Assembly (NCBI RefSeq): GCF_041080625.1
Contig: NZ_CP163518.1
Location: 8,735,501-8,799,500, forward strand
Source: Streptomyces sp. CG1
Lineage (GTDB): Bacteria > Actinomycetota > Actinomycetes > Streptomycetales > Streptomycetaceae
Length of the DNA stretch: 64,000 nt
Reading direction: 5' to 3'
Position 1 is the first letter of the stretch; each line of letters begins with the position of its first letter. The notes under the pieces were generated by a model. It had not been told where the DNA came from. It did not search any database and worked only from the letters and a program-made list of their open reading frames with translations. The translations under genes and the position numbers were made by a program. Shown here one piece after another: positions 17,792 through 24,846 of the stretch.

Positions 17792-19090
17792 GATCGCGTC
17801 GTACGTCTCGCGCAGCTCCTCCGTACGCCGGTGGTCGGGGGCGACGGCGAGGTGGTGGGCCGGCTCGCCGATGTCATCGTGCGGCTGCGGGGGCGTGACT
17901 ATCCGCTGGTCACCGGGCTGGTCGTACGAGTAGGCGGACGCGAGGTCTTCCTGCCCGCCGAGCAGGTGGCCGACCTGGACGCGGAGCGGATCACGCTGGC
18001 GAGCCCACGGGTGGACCTGCGCCATTTCGAGCGGCGCGAGGGCGAGGTGCTGCTGCGTGCGGACGTGCTGGGCCACCGGGTCATCGACGTGGCTGATGCC
18101 GAGCTGGTCCGGGCGTACGACATCGAACTGGAGCAGCGGCTGGACCAGTGGGTCCTGATCTGCCTGGACACACGGAGGCCGCCGCGCTGGTGGACTCTCC
18201 TCGGGGGCCGTACCGCCCGGCCCGACTGGCGGGACTGGAAGTCCTTCGAGCCGTTGATCGGGCATGCCCGCTCCGCCCGGGTACGGGGGCCGTTCGCCCG
18301 TCTCGGCCGGCTGAAGCCCGCGGACCTGGCCGATCTGCTGGAGGACGCGAACCGCACCGAGTCGCACGAGATCCTCCAGACTGTTCACGCCGACCCCGAA
18401 CTCGAAGCCGACGTGTTCGAGGAGCTGGAGCCGGACTCCCAGACCCGTCTGCTGGGCGAGCGCAGCGATGCCGAGATCGCCCAGGTGCTCGCCCGGATGC
18501 GCGCCGACGACGCCGCGGACGCGATCAACGAGCTGCCGCAGAGCCGGCGCCAGCCCGTCCTGGACGCTCTGCCCGCCGGGCAGCGCACCAAGGTGCTGAC
18601 GCTGATGGGGTTCAACCCCTCCAGCGCGGGAGGGCTGATGGCGCTCGACGTACTCGCCATGACGGGCGGCAGCACCGTCGCGGAGGGGCTTCAGGCGGCT
18701 GGTGAGGCGCGTGCCCTTCAACCGCAGGCGCTGACCAGCGTGTATCTGGTCGGGGGCGAGCGGCGGCTGCTCGGCGTGGTCACTCTGGTGGAGCTGCTGC
18801 AAGCGGATCCGGCCGCGTCGCTGGACGACGTGGCGGACCGCGATCCCGTCCGGGCCGGGCCTGACACCGATGTCGAGGACATCGCCCTGCTCATGACCGA
18901 CTACAACCTGCTCACCGTCCCGGTGGTCGACGACGAGGACCGCATCCTGGGCGTCATCACGGTCGACGACGTCCTCGACGCGGTCATCCCGGAAGACTGG
19001 CGCCGCCGCGAGCCGCCCCCGCACCCGGCCCACCGCATGGAGGAGCCCAGCCCCGAACCAGCCCCGCACGACATCCCACCCGCATCATGA
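17789..19090 (+). CDS. MgtE-N/CBS domain protein with PRC-barrel, no membrane domain
   Basis: The 433-residue soluble protein has a PRC-barrel-like N-terminus (about 1-80), an MgtE intracellular N-domain (about 165-270, with LKPADLADLLEDANRTESHEIL and ADDAADAINELP) and a CBS pair (about 275-405, with SVYLVGGERRLLGVVTLVELL and LLTVPVVDDEDRILGVITVDDVLD). It lacks the MgtE channel. In MgtE these cytosolic domains sense Mg2+ and gate the pore. Here the stop codon overlaps the start of an NRAMP-like gene (ATGA), so I infer a separate Mg2+ or nucleotide-sensing regulatory subunit for that transporter. Confidence 0.85.
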   Translation: MDRVVRLAQLLRTPVVGGDGEVVGRLADVIVRLRGRDYPLVTGLVVRVGGREVFLPAEQVADLDAERITLASPRVDLRHFERREGEVLLRADVLGHRVIDVADAELVRAYDIELEQRLDQWVLICLDTRRPPRWWTLLGGRTARPDWRDWKSFEPLIGHARSARVRGPFARLGRLKPADLADLLEDANRTESHEILQTVHADPELEADVFEELEPDSQTRLLGERSDAEIAQVLARMRADDAADAINELPQSRRQPVLDALPAGQRTKVLTLMGFNPSSAGGLMALDVLAMTGGSTVAEGLQAAGEARALQPQALTSVYLVGGERRLLGVVTLVELLQADPAASLDDVADRDPVRAGPDTDVEDIALLMTDYNLLTVPVVDDEDRILGVITVDDVLDAVIPEDWRRREPPPHPAHRMEEPSPEPAPHDIPPAS

Positions 19091-20985
19091 GCCCGGACGA
19101 CCGGCCCACAGGCGGACCGAGCCGCCCCGAGCCCGACCGACCCCCTGGCGTAGCAGGCCGCCCGGAGCCCCCGGCTCGGCCTGGCCCGGAGCAGCCCAAG
19201 CCGCCTAACCGCACCGAGCGCCCCGCCGAACCCGCACAACGTCACCCGGCGGAGCGCAGGCCCGCCCCGGAGCCAAAGGAGCGCAAACGTTCACCGGTAC
19301 CGCCGCCCCCGGAACGTCCCGCCCCGTCCCCAGCACGGAAACCCGCCGTCCGACCCACCGCGCCCCCGCCCCACCAGGCCAGGCCCAGCGCCGTACTCGA
19401 CGAGGCCCACCTCGGCGAGATCCAGGGCGCCTTCGGCCGTATCCCCCGCGAACGCGTCGAAGAGCGGCCCGGGTTCAGGACCCGGCTGCTGACCCTGCTG
19501 GCCATCGTCGGCCCTGGCATCATCGTGATGGTCGGCGACAACGACGCCGGCGGTGTCGCTACCTACGCACAGGCGGGCCAGAACTACGGCTACTCGCTCC
19601 TGTGGGTACTGCTCCTGCTCATCCCCGTCCTGATCGTCAATCAGGAGATGGTGGTACGGCTGGGCGCGGTCACGGGTGTCGGCCACGCGCGCCTGATCAC
19701 CGAGCGGTTCGGGCGTTTCTGGGGCTGGTTCAGCGTCGGCGACCTCTTCCTGCTGAACTTCCTCACCATCGTCACCGAGTTCATCGGCATCTCCCTGGGC
19801 GCGGAACATCTCGGTGTCTCGCGGTACGTCGTCGTCCCATCGGCCGCCGTCGTCCTGGTCGCCGTGACCGCCAGCGGTTCCTTCCGCCGCTGGGAACGAG
19901 CGATGTTCACGTTCATCGGTGCCAGCCTGCTGCTGGTCCCCCTCACCCTCATGTCCCGGCCGCAGTGGGGACGGGCCACCCACGACTTCGTGGTGCCCGG
20001 CGTCCAGGGCGGCGCCACCAGTGAGGCCGTTCTGCTGATCATCGCGATCGTCGGCACCACCGTCGCCCCATGGCAGCTGTTCTTCCAGCAGTCCAATGTC
20101 ATCGACAAGCGCATCACCCCGCGCTTCATCGGCTACGAGCGCGCCGACACGGTGATCGGCTCCTTCGTGGTCGTCGCGGGCGCCGCCGCGCTGGTCATGA
20201 TCGCCGACTTCGCGGCGAGGGGCACCGCAGTCCACGGCCACTTCACCGACGCCGCCGGAGTCGCCGACGCCCTCGCCCACCACGACCCCGCGCTGGGCGT
20301 GCTGTTCGCGATCGTCCTGCTGGACGCGAGCATCATCGGGGCGGCGGCCGTCACCCTGGCCACCAGCTACGCCTTTGGCGACGTCTTCAACCTGCGCCAC
20401 TCCCTGCACCGCAGCTTCGGCGAGGCCAAGCAGTTCTACGCCTCCTACAGCCTGCTCGTCCTGGTCGCCGCCGCCATCGTCCTCATCCCGGGCGCCCCGC
20501 TCGGCCTGATCACCGAGGCCGTCCAAGCCCTGGCCGGACTGCTGCTGCCCTCCGCGAGCGTGTTCCTGCTCCTGCTGTGCAACGACACCGAAGTCCTCGG
20601 ACCCTGGGTCAACCCGCGCTGGCTGAACACGCTCGCCACCGTCATCATCGCCGTCCTGCTGATGCTCTCCGGCACGCTGATAGCGACCACACTCTTCCCG
20701 GCGGTGGATGTCGCCAGGCTCACGATCTGGCTGGCGATCGCTCTGGTCACGGGTCTGCTCGCCACCGCAGTAGCCCTCCGCGTCGCCCGACGCCGCACGC
20801 CCACACGCCAGGTACCGGTGATGCCGCAGGCCGAGAAGCTCGCCTGGCGCATGCCACCCCTGGCACTCCTGCGACCGGTGCGCTGGTCCGCCGGGACGCG
20901 CCTGGGCATGATGGCGCTGCGTGGCTATCTGGTCCTCAGCGCCCTGCTCCTGCTCATCAAGGCGATCCGGCTCGGCAGCTCCTGA
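19087..20985 (+). CDS. NRAMP-like divalent metal transporter with Pro-rich N-terminal extension
   Basis: The 632-residue protein has a Pro/Arg-rich cytosolic extension (residues 1-100), the motif AVLDEAHLGEIQGAFG also present in its paralogue, and about eleven helices. The helix-1 motif is GDNDAGG (D151, N152, D153) instead of the canonical DPGN. Helix 6 reads TVAPWQLFFQQS instead of the usual MPH. The methionine that favours transition metals is therefore missing, as in NRAMP-related Mg2+ transporters. With the translationally coupled MgtE-N/CBS gene upstream, Mg2+ import seems more likely than Mn2+ or Fe2+. This is inference. It converges with the minus-strand operon. Confidence 0.88.
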   Translation: MSPDDRPTGGPSRPEPDRPPGVAGRPEPPARPGPEQPKPPNRTERPAEPAQRHPAERRPAPEPKERKRSPVPPPPERPAPSPARKPAVRPTAPPPHQARPSAVLDEAHLGEIQGAFGRIPRERVEERPGFRTRLLTLLAIVGPGIIVMVGDNDAGGVATYAQAGQNYGYSLLWVLLLLIPVLIVNQEMVVRLGAVTGVGHARLITERFGRFWGWFSVGDLFLLNFLTIVTEFIGISLGAEHLGVSRYVVVPSAAVVLVAVTASGSFRRWERAMFTFIGASLLLVPLTLMSRPQWGRATHDFVVPGVQGGATSEAVLLIIAIVGTTVAPWQLFFQQSNVIDKRITPRFIGYERADTVIGSFVVVAGAAALVMIADFAARGTAVHGHFTDAAGVADALAHHDPALGVLFAIVLLDASIIGAAAVTLATSYAFGDVFNLRHSLHRSFGEAKQFYASYSLLVLVAAAIVLIPGAPLGLITEAVQALAGLLLPSASVFLLLLCNDTEVLGPWVNPRWLNTLATVIIAVLLMLSGTLIATTLFPAVDVARLTIWLAIALVTGLLATAVALRVARRRTPTRQVPVMPQAEKLAWRMPPLALLRPVRWSAGTRLGMMALRGYLVLSALLLLIKAIRLGSS

Positions 20986-21003
20986 GACCCGGGTCCCGGC
21001 CGG

Positions 21004-21456
21004 TCAGTGACGCTGACGTTGTCGGGCGGCGTCGACCAGGAGACGGGTGAGGTCGGCGGGCAGCTCGAGGCGGCGCTCGATCCACGGGGCGTCCTCGCCG
21101 TGAGTGGCGAGGATCCACGCTGTGTACAGACGGTTGAGGCCGGGCGCGTCCTCAGAGAGCAGGTACGGGCGTACGGCCTCCATGGGGAATCCGTCCAGCG
21201 TGCGGGCCGTGAACCACGAGTCGTCGACCGTCTCGTGCAGGCGCCGCCTGGCCTGGCGGGCGGCGTTGCGGTGGACGTGCCACACGGCTGCCACCAGCAC
21301 GAACGCGGCGGTGCCCGCGCCCATGAGGGCCCCGCTGACGATCGGCCGGTCCCGGGCCGGCGCGGTCGCCAGCGCGGTGACCTCCAGCACGAGCAGTGTG
21401 AACACCCCCAGCAGGGCGACGCCCTCGCCTGTGCGCGGTTGAGGCAGGGTCCTCAT
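21004..21456 (-). CDS. Small two-helix membrane protein, paralogue of the 13447 product
   Basis: From ATG 21456 (SD GGAAGGGAGAG) the product has 150 residues. It has two hydrophobic helices (GVALLGVFTLLVLEVTALA and GTAAFVLVAAVWHVH) followed by the domain SWFTARTLDGFPMEAVR...RLYTAWILATHG...WIERRLELPADL. The domain matches the product of 13447 nearly block for block. It is the last gene of the long minus-strand metal operon and meets the NRAMP gene tail to tail, with only 18 bases between. A longer start at 21519 is possible but has no SD. Function unknown. Confidence 0.75.
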   Translation of the reverse strand: MRTLPQPRTGEGVALLGVFTLLVLEVTALATAPARDRPIVSGALMGAGTAAFVLVAAVWHVHRNAARQARRRLHETVDDSWFTARTLDGFPMEAVRPYLLSEDAPGLNRLYTAWILATHGEDAPWIERRLELPADLTRLLVDAARQRQRH

Positions 21457-21562
21457 GACTCGACTCTCCCTTCCGGTTCCATCCTGGCCGGTGACCTGGA
21501 CGTTGTCCTGGGGCGGCACGACCCTTTGCGGACTGCGTGACAGGAGGCGCTGCCCTGGTGTG

Positions 21563-22294
21563 TCAGGCCAGCGCCGGAGGCCGTTCCCGTTCGGCCGCCT
21601 CGTCGTCCATGTGCCAGTGCAGGTCGCTCACGCCCGGCTCCAGGGACAGACGGGAGATGACCTGCTCCAGCGCGGCGGCGACATCGCCGCTGATCGTGAC
21701 GGTCGCGTGCAGGCTGGCGGTGTCCCCCTCGCGGCGTGCGCGCAGCCCGCTGGGGGCGAGTCCTGAAGCCGCCAGGGTCTGCAGCAGCAGGGCGCGCAGA
21801 TGCGTCTCGGACGTGCGGTCGCACACCAGGTGCACGGTGGCGCGGACGGTGGCGTCGGGGTCGGTGCCGGCGGCCGGGGCCCGGGCCAGCAGGCGCCCGG
21901 CGGGCCGCAGCACCACGTGGACGGCCAGCACGACCACCGTGCCGAGGACGGCGAAGTTCAGGTGGCCGGAGGCGGCCAGCACACCGGCAGCCGCCGAGCA
22001 CCACAGGGTGGCGGCGGTGTTGAGGCCGCGCACTCCGGCGCCGTCGCGCAGGATCACCCCGCCGCCGAGGAACCCGATCCCGGACACCACATAGGAGGCC
22101 ACCCGGGTGGGGCTGCCCGCATCACCGACGGCCTCGCTGTACAGCACGAACAGGGTGGCGCCGGTGGCGACGAGGGCGTTGGTACGCAGGCCCGCCATCC
22201 GTGCCCGCCACTGCCGCTCCACGCCGATCAGCGCGCCGCAGCCGGTGCCGGCGGAGAGCCGGATCAGGAAGTCGAGGGTGGACAGGGAGTGCAC
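21563..22294 (-). CDS. mgtC: MgtC/SapB family membrane protein
   Basis: The 243-residue protein has the MgtC fold: membrane helices with GIGFLGGGVILRDG and RTNALVATGATLFVL, then a cytosolic ACT-like C-terminal domain (about residues 150-230, ending SRLSLEPGVSDLHWHMDDE). MgtC proteins are linked to survival at low Mg2+ and in some bacteria inhibit F-type ATPase. The start is GTG 22294 with AAAGAGGTG upstream. It lies in the operon led by an NRAMP-like transporter. A free-standing copy of its C-terminal domain is encoded at 23142. Family assignment is sure; its exact role here is inferred. Confidence 0.88.
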   Translation of the reverse strand: MHSLSTLDFLIRLSAGTGCGALIGVERQWRARMAGLRTNALVATGATLFVLYSEAVGDAGSPTRVASYVVSGIGFLGGGVILRDGAGVRGLNTAATLWCSAAAGVLAASGHLNFAVLGTVVVLAVHVVLRPAGRLLARAPAAGTDPDATVRATVHLVCDRTSETHLRALLLQTLAASGLAPSGLRARREGDTASLHATVTISGDVAAALEQVISRLSLEPGVSDLHWHMDDEAAERERPPALA

Positions 22295-22374
22295 CAGAGC
22301 ACCTCTTTCACGGCCGGGGCCGTCAGGCCGGGCCCGGCCTCCTGGGTCCGACGGTGTTGTTGTACCGGAAGCGG

Positions 22375-22767
22375 TCAGGAGCGGGGTTCGAGAAACTCCA
22401 GGCGATTTCCGAGTTTGTCGAAGGCATAGAAGCGGTCGTGGCCAGGGAAGTTGTCGTCCCAGGTCACCTCGTGACCGTGCGCCTCCAGGCGCTTGGCGAG
22501 GCCGTGCAGCGCGCGCACGAGGATGCCGGGGTGAGCCTTGGCGGCGGGGCGGAAGTCGGCCTCCACGCCGAGGTGGACCTCCAAACCCCCGCCGCGGAAC
22601 CAGCAGCCGCCGCGAGCCGCGAGGACCGGGGGCTTCTCCAGCTCGGTCATGCCCAGCACCTCACCCCAGAAGGCGCGGCACAGCTCCTCACTGCCGACCG
22701 GGATGGCGAGCTGGACATGGTGCAGCGGGCCGAAGGCGAACTCGGTGGTGGAGTTCTCGGTGGGCAT
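22375..22767 (-). CDS. VOC (glyoxalase/dioxygenase superfamily) protein
   Basis: The 130-residue single-domain VOC protein starts at ATG 22767 with a strong SD (GAAAGGAG). It has HHVQLAIPVGSEELCRAFW at the N-terminus, LEVHLGVEADFRPAAKAHP in the middle and NRLEFLEP at the end. These supply the usual two His and one Glu metal ligands. A close paralogue is encoded at 27656-28045 in the second metal operon. Such proteins may be glyoxalases or resistance proteins. Its duplication with the small proteins suggests a dedicated role in this system. The substrate is unknown. Confidence 0.8.
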   Translation of the reverse strand: MPTENSTTEFAFGPLHHVQLAIPVGSEELCRAFWGEVLGMTELEKPPVLAARGGCWFRGGGLEVHLGVEADFRPAAKAHPGILVRALHGLAKRLEAHGHEVTWDDNFPGHDRFYAFDKLGNRLEFLEPRS

Positions 22768-22783
22768 GTGCTTTCTCCTTTCG

Positions 22784-23167
22784 TCAGTGGTGATCATGAA
22801 GGTTGTCCGGCTCGGGCGGTGCCGCGTGTGCTGCCAGGTGCAGGACGGTGGCGAGCAGGGAGGGCAGGTGCGGGTTGGTGGTGCGGTAGAGCATGCGGTT
22901 GCCGCTGCGGCGTACCGTGACCAGGCCCGCCGCCCGCAGTCGGGTGAGGCTCTGGGAGACGGCGGCGTAGTGCACACCGACGCGCTCCGTCAGCTCCCCG
23001 ACCGAGAGTTCCTGGAGCGCCAGGGTCTGCAGCAGCCGGACACGGATAGGCCCGCCCAGTGTCTTCAACATCGCTACCATGGCGCCGACTTCTGCGTCCT
23101 CGAATGGCGCGGTTGTCGTGCGGACCGGGAGGAAGACGACGTCAGGCGGCTCCTGGACAGCATGCAC
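22784..23167 (-). CDS. ArsR/SmtB family metalloregulator with His-rich tail
   Basis: The 127-residue winged-helix protein starts at GTG 23167 (AAGGAG upstream) and overlaps the preceding gene by 26 bases. The recognition helix region is LTERVGVHYAAVSQSLTRLRAAGLV and the wing is RRSGNRMLYR. The C-terminus is rich in His (PHLPSLLATVLHLAAHAAP and a final NLHDHH), like alpha-5 or C-terminal metal sites in NmtR-type sensors of Ni, Co or Zn. It probably represses genes of this operon when metal is scarce or abundant. No TTGC-N8-GCAA box is seen directly before it. Confidence 0.88.
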   Translation of the reverse strand: MHAVQEPPDVVFLPVRTTTAPFEDAEVGAMVAMLKTLGGPIRVRLLQTLALQELSVGELTERVGVHYAAVSQSLTRLRAAGLVTVRRSGNRMLYRTTNPHLPSLLATVLHLAAHAAPPEPDNLHDHH

Positions 23168-23522
23168 CGGCCGCGCTCCTTTCCTGTGCGTGTGCGGGGG
23201 TACCGGGTGCGGGTGTGTCGCACCGGTGCCAGTGCAGATCGCGTACGTGTGGCACGCGGGAGAGCTGGTCGACGAGGTGGTCCAGGGGGCCGGTTTCCGG
23301 GCCGTCCAGGGTGACCGTCACGCGCAGGTACGCGGTGGCACCGTGCCGGCTGGCGTGCAGGGCCTGGAGGCGGGCGCCGGGTCGGCTGAGGGCCAGCACG
23401 CACAGCGCGCGCACCTTGGCCGCCGCCTGGTGGTCGCAGTGGATGTGGATCGTGGCGAGAGTCGAGACCGGGGTGGTGGGCGGTCCGCTGTTCTTCGCAT
23501 GCGTACGGGGCAGGAATCGCAT
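23142..23522 (-). CDS. Stand-alone MgtC C-terminal (ACT-like) domain protein
   Basis: From ATG 23522 (SD AAGAGG) the product has 126 residues. It aligns with the cytosolic tail of the MgtC encoded at 21563. TLATIHIHCDHQAAAKVRALCVLAL corresponds to RATVHLVCDRTSETHLRALLLQTL, and LVDQLSRVPHVRDLHWHR corresponds to VISRLSLEPGVSDLHWHM. No membrane helix is present. It may bind the same ligand as, or dimerise with, MgtC. I know of no characterised free-standing version. It lies between the winged-helix gene and arsR in the operon. Confidence 0.7.
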   Translation of the reverse strand: MRFLPRTHAKNSGPPTTPVSTLATIHIHCDHQAAAKVRALCVLALSRPGARLQALHASRHGATAYLRVTVTLDGPETGPLDHLVDQLSRVPHVRDLHWHRCDTPAPGTPAHAQERSAAGACCPGAA

Positions 23523-23576
23523 GGGTACCTCTTGGGTCACTTCTGGTCGGGAAGTGGTGGAAGGGGAAGGGCGCGG

Positions 23577-24032
23577 TCAGGTGGTATTCCGGAAGCGGGT
23601 TTTGGGTGTGAGTCGCGGGTTCAAGGCGTAGCCGGCCTGGCGCACCGTGCGGATCAGGGCCCGTTGTTCGGGCCCGAGCTTGCGGCGCAGCCGGGCGATG
23701 TGGACGTCGACGCTGCGCAGGTCGCCCGTGGGCGCCTGCTGCCAGACCAGTTCCATCAGCTGACGGCGGGTGTAGACGCGGTCCGGGCGTGCGGCCAGGT
23801 GGGTGATCAGCTCGAACTCCATCCAGGTGAGGTCGAGTTGACGCACGTCGACTTCGGCGCGGCGAGTGGCGCAGTCGACGACGAGCCCGGCCACCCGGTA
23901 CACCGGCGCCTCCGGCGCTGCAGGCGTGTCTGGCGACTGCGGCGGGGACCCGTGCCGACGGCGTCCCCGCGGCGCAGCGGTCTCTTTGCGGTCATCGTGG
24001 GCGCAGTGGGCCATGCGGTAGCTCAAGGCCAT
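23577..24032 (-). CDS. Orphan OmpR/PhoB-type winged-helix DNA-binding protein
   Basis: The 151-residue protein starts at ATG 24032 (SD CAGGGAA). After a disordered, Arg/Pro-rich N-terminus it has a complete Trans_reg_C domain: LDLTWMEFELITHLAARPDRVYTR, then RSVDVHIARLRRKLG, then LIRTVRQAGYAL. It has no receiver domain and no sensor kinase gene nearby. It is probably a constitutive or ligand-independent regulator acting with the ArsR protein on the metal operon. An alternative start far upstream at 24329 would run through the next gene and is unlikely. Confidence 0.8.
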   Translation of the reverse strand: MALSYRMAHCAHDDRKETAAPRGRRRHGSPPQSPDTPAAPEAPVYRVAGLVVDCATRRAEVDVRQLDLTWMEFELITHLAARPDRVYTRRQLMELVWQQAPTGDLRSVDVHIARLRRKLGPEQRALIRTVRQAGYALNPRLTPKTRFRNTT

Positions 24033-24126
24033 GTCGGTTCCCTGTCGGATCAGTGTGGTGCCGAAGTGCGTGGTCGGGGCAGCGGGCCGCCGATGCGGAA
24101 TCACCTCCGCAGGCCGGTGCGGGCGG

Positions 24127-24387
24127 CTAGTGCCAGGTGGCTTCGAGGTGGCGGCGGCCGTCGGAGCCGGAGACCGTGTGCCGGCGGGCATGCGGCCGGG
24201 CGTGCTGAGCGCGCGCCAACGGCGTACGAGTGTCTGCCGGGCCGGGCAGCGCGCGGATGACGGTGCTGTCCATGGGGCTGTCAGCGAGCCGGCGCAGGAT
24301 GTGAGCGAACCAGGCGCGCACGGCGCCACGCTTGTGGGCCGGGGCGTGGCCGACGAGCGGGATATGGATCGCGGTCAGGACGGACAT
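24127..24387 (-). CDS. Small protein, duplicated family ending in HLEATWH
   Basis: The 86-residue protein starts at ATG 24387 with SD GGAGGTGAG, seven bases after the preceding gene. A helical core FAHILRRLADSPMDSTVIRAL is followed by a basic, His-rich tail ending GRRHLEATWH. The product of 28086-28352 has the same plan (LAGILRRIADSPLEQPVLHAL and GARHLEATWHTRH). I do not recognise the family. The His-rich tails could bind metal, which is inference. It always sits next to the ARQG-motif gene in the two metal operons. Confidence 0.7.
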   Translation of the reverse strand: MSVLTAIHIPLVGHAPAHKRGAVRAWFAHILRRLADSPMDSTVIRALPGPADTRTPLARAQHARPHARRHTVSGSDGRRHLEATWH

Positions 24388-24394
24388 GGGTAAC

Positions 24395-24769
24395 TCACCT
24401 CCGGAAAGGGCGCGTTGCGGCGACGAGGAGTGACGGAAAGTGCGGGGTGGGGTCGGTGGCTCCCAGAGGCTGGCGGGAGCCGGCGGCCTGGGCGAGGCGT
24501 TCGACGGCCGGCAGGGGCAGGTCGGCGAACCGGGCCAGCCAGCGGGTGTCGCGGCCCTGCCGGGCCAGTAGATAGACGAGGTGGACGCGCGGGTCGTAGA
24601 CGGTGTGCCGGGATGCGGGTCCCGGGCAGACGGCCGGGTCGTCCAGCAGGTAGGTGCGTTCCCGGCCGTCGAACAGGGTCAGCGGCAGTGACGGGCAGGC
24701 GCACCCCGCCGGAGCGAGGCGGCGGACGGCCGAGGCGGTCAGGTGGGCCAGGTGGCGCAGGACGTGCAT
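24395..24769 (-). CDS. Small protein, duplicated ARQG-motif family
   Basis: The 124-residue protein starts at ATG 24769 with SD AAGGGAGAA. Key blocks are LTLFDGRERTYLLDDPAVC and DPRVHLVYLLARQGRDTRWLARFADLPL. The gene at 28475-28744 encodes the same blocks (LTLDDGVDRTYLLD and EPRVHLAHILARQGHRAAWLAEFTRLPL). The second block also recalls RLYTAWILATHGEDAPWIERRLELPA in the membrane-anchored proteins of 13447 and 21004, so all four may share a helical domain. No known function. It is separated from the upstream NRAMP gene by a hairpin. Confidence 0.7.
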   Translation of the reverse strand: MHVLRHLAHLTASAVRRLAPAGCACPSLPLTLFDGRERTYLLDDPAVCPGPASRHTVYDPRVHLVYLLARQGRDTRWLARFADLPLPAVERLAQAAGSRQPLGATDPTPHFPSLLVAATRPFRR

Positions 24770-24807
24770 GGCGGGTTCTCCCTTCCCAGGGGAGTGGGCA
24801 GCCGTGC

Positions 24808-24840
24808 CGGGGCGGCGGCGCCGGTTCGGCCGCCGCCCCG
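24808..24840 (-). terminator. Strong hairpin after the NRAMP gene, possible partial terminator
   Basis: A 12-bp GC-only stem (24808-24819 with 24829-24840) with a 9-base loop lies in the short gap between the NRAMP stop and the next gene. It could reduce expression of the downstream genes relative to the transporter. Confidence 0.6.
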
Positions 24841-24846
24841 TGCGGG

